Below, piece after piece: positions 59,538-64,000 of a DNA stretch of 64,000 nucleotides. The DNA is from Xanthomonas sacchari (lineage in GTDB: Bacteria; Pseudomonadota; Gammaproteobacteria; Xanthomonadales; Xanthomonadaceae), in NCBI RefSeq assembly GCF_024266585.1, contig NZ_CP100647.1, positions 623,001 to 687,000 of the forward strand, given 5' to 3'. Positions within the stretch are counted from its first letter, which is position 1, and each line of letters begins with the position of its first letter. The notes beneath the pieces are model-generated. The model searched no databases and was not told the DNA's origin. It was given only the letters and a program-made list of their open reading frames with translations. Both the position numbers and the translations under genes were made by a program.

Positions 59538-60386
59538 ATGACCATGCAACGCACCGCCAGTCCTCGGGCGCCCCTGCCCAAGCCGGCCGTGCGCCGGCTC
59601 GGCGCGGACGACGCGCTGGCCTATCTGCGGGTGGGCGAGGGCGCGCCGGTGCTGCTGGTGCACGGGGCGCTGTGCGACTACCGCTACTGGGCGCCGCAGC
59701 TGCGTGGCCTGGCCGATCGTTTCCAGCTCAGTGCGTTGAGCCTGGGCCAGTACTACCCTCGGCTGCCGTCGGCGGCGCGCCATGCGTTCGGCTGGCGCTG
59801 GCATGCCCGGCAGCTTGCCGCCTTCATTGCCGAGGAGCCGCGCCCGGTGCATCTGGTCGGCCACTCCCGCGGCGCCGCCGTGGCCTGGCAGGCGGCGCTG
59901 CTGCGGCCCGAGGCCATCGCCAGCCTGACCCTGTTCGATCCTGGCGGTCCGCAACCGCAGGGCCTGTCGCCGGAGGTGCAGGCGGTCCGCGCGCAGGCGA
60001 TCGCGCTGCTGCAGGACGGCCAGGTCGAGGCCGGCCTGGCATGCTTCGTCGACTCGGTCAGCCAGCCCGGCGCCTGGGCACGCAGCAGCGCGAGCTTCCG
60101 GCAGATGGTCCGCGACAACGCGCAGACCCTGGTGCCGCAGATCGCCGATGCGCTGCCGGCGTACCGGCCCGAGCAGGCGGCGGCGCTGGCGATGCCGGTG
60201 CTGCTGGTCGCCGGCGAGCACAGTCCGGCGCAGTACCACGACAACGCCGCGGCCCTGGCCGGGTGGCTGCCGGATGCGCAGTTGCAGTTACTCGCCGGCG
60301 CCTCCCACGGCATGACGTTTACCCACGCGCGGCGCTGCAATGGGCTGATCGCCGACGCGATTGCCGCTGCCGAAAGCGGGTCTTGA
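59538..60386 (+). CDS. alpha/beta hydrolase
   Basis: A 282-residue protein starting MTMQRTASPRAPLPKPAVRR. It has the oxyanion region LLVHGALCDYRYWAPQLRGL, nucleophile elbow LVGHSRGAAVAWQAA, an acid candidate in LLVAGEHSPAQYHDN, and His in GASHGMTFTHA. The pattern fits the general esterase/epoxide hydrolase fold; the substrate is unknown. The start is one of two nearby ATGs. Confidence 0.85.
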   Translation: MTMQRTASPRAPLPKPAVRRLGADDALAYLRVGEGAPVLLVHGALCDYRYWAPQLRGLADRFQLSALSLGQYYPRLPSAARHAFGWRWHARQLAAFIAEEPRPVHLVGHSRGAAVAWQAALLRPEAIASLTLFDPGGPQPQGLSPEVQAVRAQAIALLQDGQVEAGLACFVDSVSQPGAWARSSASFRQMVRDNAQTLVPQIADALPAYRPEQAAALAMPVLLVAGEHSPAQYHDNAAALAGWLPDAQLQLLAGASHGMTFTHARRCNGLIADAIAAAESGS

Positions 60387-60789
60387 ACGCGCCGTCCCGC
60401 GGCGCCGCGGCGTGGAACATTGGGCGCTGGTCGATTATCTAGACAAGAAGCGTGACCCGCTAATATTTATCCTGGCTCTATTCGTTTCGCGGATGTTCGG
60501 AAAATGACCGGGAAACGTTTTGAGTTTTGCGCAGGGCCTGCTGGGGCCTGTCAGAAACCGGTTATAAATCGCTTTTCCGCGAACCTCGAGTGAAGCGTTA
60601 CGCACGGTCACGATGAGACGCGCGTTGCAGGATGGAACTATTTAAAGTTCAAGCGTTGACAGTGACTGCGCGGTCGATGAGGTTGGTGTCGAACGCGCTA
60701 TCGCCGCGCTACACAAGACGCCATCGCGTTCCACGCACGACCAACAGCCGCAGTTGCCACTTTCTCAAATCAGCTCAGGGGATTCCGTC
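60387..60789. other. 403-bp AT-richer leader before the lipocalin-like genes
   Basis: No gene. GC is well below the surroundings. It holds an inverted pair GAACTATTTAAAGTTC (60635-60650) and an AT patch CTAATATTTATCC (60461-60473). It probably contains the promoter and operator of the two downstream genes, whose 5' leader would be long. Nothing riboswitch-like was recognised. Confidence 0.45.
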
Positions 60790-61878
60790 ATGAACATGAT
60801 CCGGATGCACGCACGCGTGCATGCTTTAGCGATCGCCGCCCTCGCGTTTCCTGCCACACTGCTTGCGCCAGATGCGGTGGCGCAGGCGATCGGCACGTTT
60901 CCGCCGATCGAAACCAGTATTTCGCTTCCGCACGATGAGGCCGCGCACCGCCAGCCGGCCGAATGGTGGTATATGACCGGCTTTCTGGACGGTACCGACC
61001 CGTCCGGCGGAAAACATTCGTACGCGTACGAAATGGTCGTGTTTCAGATCGATGGCGTGGCCAATACGCCGCCGGTCTACGATGCGCATTTTGCGATCTC
61101 GGATCTGGATCGCGGCGATTTCCGCTTCAAGAAGCAGGTGACCACCGGTCCGTTCACCACCTCGACCGACCGTTTCGATCTCGATGTCGCCGGCTTCCAG
61201 ATGGGCGGATCGATGGGCAGTTACTACGCCAAGGCCGCGCCCGCCGATCTGGATTACGCCATCGACCTCAGCACGCAGGCGCTGCAGAAACCGACCTTGA
61301 ACGGTACCAATGGCGTGGAAACCTACGGCGATTTCATCTCTCCGTATTATTCCTTCAACGTCAATGCCACCAGCGGCACGGTGTGGGACCACGGCGTGCC
61401 GGTCAAGGTCACCGGGACCTCCTGGTACGACCACGAATGGGCCAACGGCATTCCCGGCGACGCCAACAGTGGCTGGACCTGGTTCGGCGTTTCGCTGGAC
61501 GACAACAGCCAGTACAACATCAGTTTCTTCATGAAGGGCGACGGCACGGTGGATCAGGCGCTCGCCGTCAAGACCGCCGACGGCCACTACGCGCCGGTCG
61601 ATCCCGCCGCGCTCAAGCTTGAGCGGATCGGCAGCTGGACCAGTCCGCATACCGGCTACACCTATCCGGCGCAGTGGAAGGTCACCTTGCCCGACGGCGC
61701 AATCACCATTACCCCGATGCTGCAGGACGCCGAACTGTATGCGCCGGCCACGCAGAAGTTCTATTTCGAAGGACCCGCCAAGGTGGCGGGCACCCTGGCC
61801 GGAAAATCCATTACCGGCAAGGCGTTCGCGGAAATGAATCCCTGGGGCGTGGAGTGGGGCGCGCGCATCCTGCCTTGA
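60790..61878 (+). CDS. secreted CrtC/AttH lipocalin-like protein 1
   Basis: A 362-residue protein with a signal peptide (ALAIAALAFPATLLAPDAVA). The lipocalin-like domains of the CrtC/AttH family are marked by PAEWWYMTGFLDGTDPSGGK and SYAYEMVVFQID in the N-terminal half, and TGTSWYDHEWANGIPGDANS with SGWTWFGVSLDD in the second half. CrtC members include carotenoid 1,2-hydratase, but most are uncharacterised secreted proteins; no carotenoid genes are near. It is the first of two paralogues, 57 bp apart. Confidence 0.85.
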   Translation: MNMIRMHARVHALAIAALAFPATLLAPDAVAQAIGTFPPIETSISLPHDEAAHRQPAEWWYMTGFLDGTDPSGGKHSYAYEMVVFQIDGVANTPPVYDAHFAISDLDRGDFRFKKQVTTGPFTTSTDRFDLDVAGFQMGGSMGSYYAKAAPADLDYAIDLSTQALQKPTLNGTNGVETYGDFISPYYSFNVNATSGTVWDHGVPVKVTGTSWYDHEWANGIPGDANSGWTWFGVSLDDNSQYNISFFMKGDGTVDQALAVKTADGHYAPVDPAALKLERIGSWTSPHTGYTYPAQWKVTLPDGAITITPMLQDAELYAPATQKFYFEGPAKVAGTLAGKSITGKAFAEMNPWGVEWGARILP

Positions 61879-61935
61879 CCTCGCCGCATCGCATCCAATC
61901 AGTACGACATCCGTCATTCATTCGAGGAAATCACA

Positions 61936-63033
61936 ATGAATCTCTCTGCAAGAACGTTCGGGCGCTTCCGTGGCTGGCTCGCCGCGGCCATGGTCATCGT
62001 GTGCGGGCTCTCGTCCGCGCCCGCGGCGGCGCAAGTCTTCGAAGAACCTGCGCCGGTGCAATTGCCGCGCGACGAAGGCCCGCACCACAGCCAGTTGGAA
62101 TGGTGGTATTTCGTCGGCCATCTGTACGGCGTCGATCCCAGCGGCGCCAAGCGCGAATTCGGTTACGAGGTCACCGTGTTCCAGTTGTGGCCGATCGGCT
62201 CCGGGCCGGCCACCTACTCCTGGCATTTCGCGGTCACCGACGTGAACAACAAGCTGCACAAGGTGGAAGAGCGCGTCGTCTCCGAACAGATCCCGGACCA
62301 GCAGGGATCGTTCAACTTCACCAACGACGGCTGGTCGATCAGCGGGTCGCAGCAGAACTATGCGATCAAGGGCGCGCTCAGCGACGGGCGCTTCGCCATC
62401 GACCTCAAGACCAGCAGCGACATGCCTTTCGTCCTGCATAACGGCAACGGCGTGGTGGACTATCGGCCCATCGCCAAGACCTCGGCCTACTACTCGTCCA
62501 CGGCGCTGGATACGGAAGGCACGGTCTACGACAACGGCGTGCCGATCAAGATCGTCGGCACCTCGTGGCAGGACCGCCAGTGGTTCGTCAAGGGCATGGC
62601 CTCCGACGAGAACGGCTCGTTCTTCGGCGGCGGCTGGAACTGGTTCGCCATCCAGCTCGATAACGACACGCAGTACATGCTGTATTACCTGCAGGATCCC
62701 AACACCGGCGCCATCACCAACAAGTTCGGCACGCGCGTGTCCAAGGGCGTGGCGACGCCGGTGTCCGGCAGCGAGATGGACCTGCAGCGGCTCGCGACCT
62801 GGACCAGCCCGAATTCCGGCTACACCTACGAGTCGAAGTGGAACGTGATCCTGCCCGAGGGCAATCTGCTCATCACCCCGTTGGTCGACGACCAGGAGAT
62901 GCTGTGGACCGGTCACCGCACGTACTGGGAAGGCGCCTCGCAGGTGGTCGGCACCCTCAACGGCAACGACGTCACCGGCCGCAGCTACGTCGAGGTCAAT
63001 CCGTGGCGGCAGCCGTACACGTCGCTGCCCTGA
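61936..63033 (+). CDS. secreted CrtC/AttH lipocalin-like protein 2
   Basis: A 365-residue paralogue of the previous protein, also with a signal peptide (LAAAMVIVCGLSSAPAAAQ). The matching motifs are QLEWWYFVGHLYGVDPSGAK, REFGYEVTVFQLW, GTSWQDRQWFVKGMA and FFGGGWNWFAIQLDNDTQYM. The Tyr-Asp-His-Glu of the first protein reads Gln-Asp-Arg-Gln here, so the active sites or ligands may differ. The pair arose by tandem duplication and is one operon. Confidence 0.85.
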   Translation: MNLSARTFGRFRGWLAAAMVIVCGLSSAPAAAQVFEEPAPVQLPRDEGPHHSQLEWWYFVGHLYGVDPSGAKREFGYEVTVFQLWPIGSGPATYSWHFAVTDVNNKLHKVEERVVSEQIPDQQGSFNFTNDGWSISGSQQNYAIKGALSDGRFAIDLKTSSDMPFVLHNGNGVVDYRPIAKTSAYYSSTALDTEGTVYDNGVPIKIVGTSWQDRQWFVKGMASDENGSFFGGGWNWFAIQLDNDTQYMLYYLQDPNTGAITNKFGTRVSKGVATPVSGSEMDLQRLATWTSPNSGYTYESKWNVILPEGNLLITPLVDDQEMLWTGHRTYWEGASQVVGTLNGNDVTGRSYVEVNPWRQPYTSLP

Positions 63034-63060
63034 ACGCCGCGATGTAGCCGCAGCAACCTT

Positions 63061-63088
63061 GTTCCAGGCGGAGACATCCGCCTGGAAC
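63061..63088 (+). terminator. perfect stem-loop after the lipocalin-like pair
   Basis: GTTCCAGGCGGA / TCCGCCTGGAAC, a 12-bp stem with loop GACA, 27 bp after the last gene. There is no T-run. It may protect or end the mRNA. Confidence 0.6.
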
Positions 63089-63285
63089 AGCGGCGTGTGT
63101 GACGTCGGCAGTGGTGCTGGTACATGACGCGGCCATGGCCACGCCGGTGCTGGCAGAGGATGCGGCCGCCGCCTCGCGATTGCGCAGGTGGGGCAGGACA
63201 GGTGCGATGTAGTGCCAGGGGCACGTGCGCGATCTCGCAGGAACGGCGGTGTTCCCCGCGTCGTGCCGGGCTGCTTGGGGCCAGT

Positions 63286-63305
63286 TGTAGGAGTCAACTG
63301 TCATG
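63286..63305 (-). repeat. IS110 element 3' end region
   Basis: TTGTAGGAGTCAACTGTCAT overlaps the transposase stop codon and repeats, with one difference, a sequence at 52588-52607. It is a candidate for the end of the element or for a shared target sequence. Confidence 0.5.
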
Positions 63306-64000
63306 CCCCAGCGATAACCGGAGGAGCGTACGGGGCCTGATCGCGCGCGATGGCATTGAGCCAGCGCAGGAACTTGTGCATGCAGGCGACGATGGCGACC
63401 TTGGCCGGCTTGCCGGCCGCGCGCAAGCGCGCGTAGGTGTTGGCCAAGGGGGATTTGGCGCGGATGCTGGCCCAGGTGGCCATGTACAGCACGCCTCGCA
63501 CGTCGGCACGGCCGCCTTTGATGCGACGTTGGCCTTTCCAGCAGCCGCTGTCGTGATTGAACGGGGCCAGCCCGACCAGGGCGGCGAGCTTGCGTGGCGG
63601 CAGCGTGCCCAGCTCTGGCAACCGCGCGGCCAGGACCGCGCGCAGGATCGTGCCGAGCCCAGGCACCTTGGGCAAGCTCGAGCAGGTCTTGCCCTGCTGC
63701 TCGATCTCCTGCGTCAATGTCTGGATCTGCTGGTTCAGCAGGGCGACCACCTCTCGGCAGCGGCGTTGCACCTTGGCGCTGGTGATGTGCTCCAGGCGCC
63801 GCCGATGGGCATCGCGCTGGCCCACCAGGGTGGCGCGTAGGTCCAGCAGTTCGCGCAGGGACTGAAGATGCTCGGGCACCACGGTCGTGGGCGTGGCCGG
63901 GATGTGCTGGGCGGCGATGGCCAGCAGGCGCGCGTCCAGGGCGTCGGTCTTGGCCTGCAGGCCCAAGGCTTGGGCTAGCTTGCGCGGACGATCGGCGGCC
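63301..64000 (-). CDS. IS110-family transposase, 5' part cut by window edge
   Basis: About 233 C-terminal residues are visible, running leftwards and ending at 63301. The DEDD-type N-terminal region is mostly outside; KTDALDARLLA is its last piece. The Transposase_20 (helix-hairpin-helix) part has SSLPKVPGLGTILRAVLAAR, LAALVGLAPFNHDSG and RRIKGGRADVRGVLYMATWA, all typical, with the conserved Ser replaced or outside the clear motif. IS110 elements have no long terminal inverted repeats and excise through circles. A direct TSD is not expected. Confidence 0.92.
   Translation of the reverse strand, partial: AADRPRKLAQALGLQAKTDALDARLLAIAAQHIPATPTTVVPEHLQSLRELLDLRATLVGQRDAHRRRLEHITSAKVQRRCREVVALLNQQIQTLTQEIEQQGKTCSSLPKVPGLGTILRAVLAARLPELGTLPPRKLAALVGLAPFNHDSGCWKGQRRIKGGRADVRGVLYMATWASIRAKSPLANTYARLRAAGKPAKVAIVACMHKFLRWLNAIARDQAPYAPPVIAGA

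Noticed and set aside
1-64000. CRISPR arrays
   Set aside because: No regularly spaced identical repeats with unique spacers; the repeats found are REP, attC and simple iterons.

Overview
The window comes from a high-GC gammaproteobacterium of the Xanthomonadaceae, most likely Xanthomonas or a close relative. The evidence is a chromosomal integron beside ilvD (the reported integron locus in Xanthomonas), REP elements with GTGG/GTAG heads, and a biotin, comF, ubiA and mnmG complement typical of the group. No species call is attempted.

Layout. 1-5.1 kb: the end of an AI-2E-type transporter gene, a VOC protein, and a row of small leftward accessory genes (DUF2695, a frameshifted EF-Tu domain-3-like gene, a cyclic-phosphate receiver protein, DUF1161, secreted and unknown proteins). 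5.37-8.42 kb: an integron cassette array with six recognisable attC sites, all cassettes pointing left, carrying a barstar-like gene, a DUF7010 membrane protein, a frameshifted secreted protein and unknowns. 8.6-8.85 kb: a decayed intI remnant with in-frame stops, so the array has no local working integrase. 8.98-16.5 kb: ilvD, a GH5 cellulase, the YgiB/YgiC pair with a zinc-ribbon gene overlapping it, and two lipoprotein genes. 16.5-23.5 kb: a tightly overlapping RDD-SpoIIM-DUF4129-DUF4350-MoxR-DUF58 operon. 23.7-26.5 kb: DUF2167, an RBBP9-type hydrolase, an Lrp/AsnC regulator and a gamma-carbonic anhydrase.

26.6-34.9 kb is the most coherent system: an apparently complete periplasmic quinate/shikimate pathway. 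It holds a secreted beta-helix protein (QuiC-like dehydroshikimate dehydratase candidate), an OprB-type porin (QuiX-like), a signal-peptide-bearing type I dehydroquinate dehydratase (QuiB-like), an AAHS-type aromatic acid importer, and a convergent membrane PQQ quinate/shikimate dehydrogenase (QuiA-like). Sequences resembling the PcaR/PcaU/PobR operator precede both transcription units. A complete RND tripartite efflux operon (35.0-40.8 kb) diverges from quiA.

41.4-50.5 kb: RIO kinase, HSL-type hydrolase, mnmG, a candidate small RNA with a strong terminator, a PLP dehydratase, YdcF, an NTF2-like protein and an ArnT-like glycosyltransferase. 50.5-57.1 kb: biotin genes bioC, bioH, bioF and bioB with an active-site-deficient SDR and a small unknown gene among them, and comF diverging from bioB. 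57.3-64 kb: a SecD-head-like lipoprotein, ubiA, tRNA-Arg(CCG), an alpha/beta hydrolase, two tandem secreted CrtC/AttH-type lipocalin-like genes, and an IS110-family transposase cut by the window edge.
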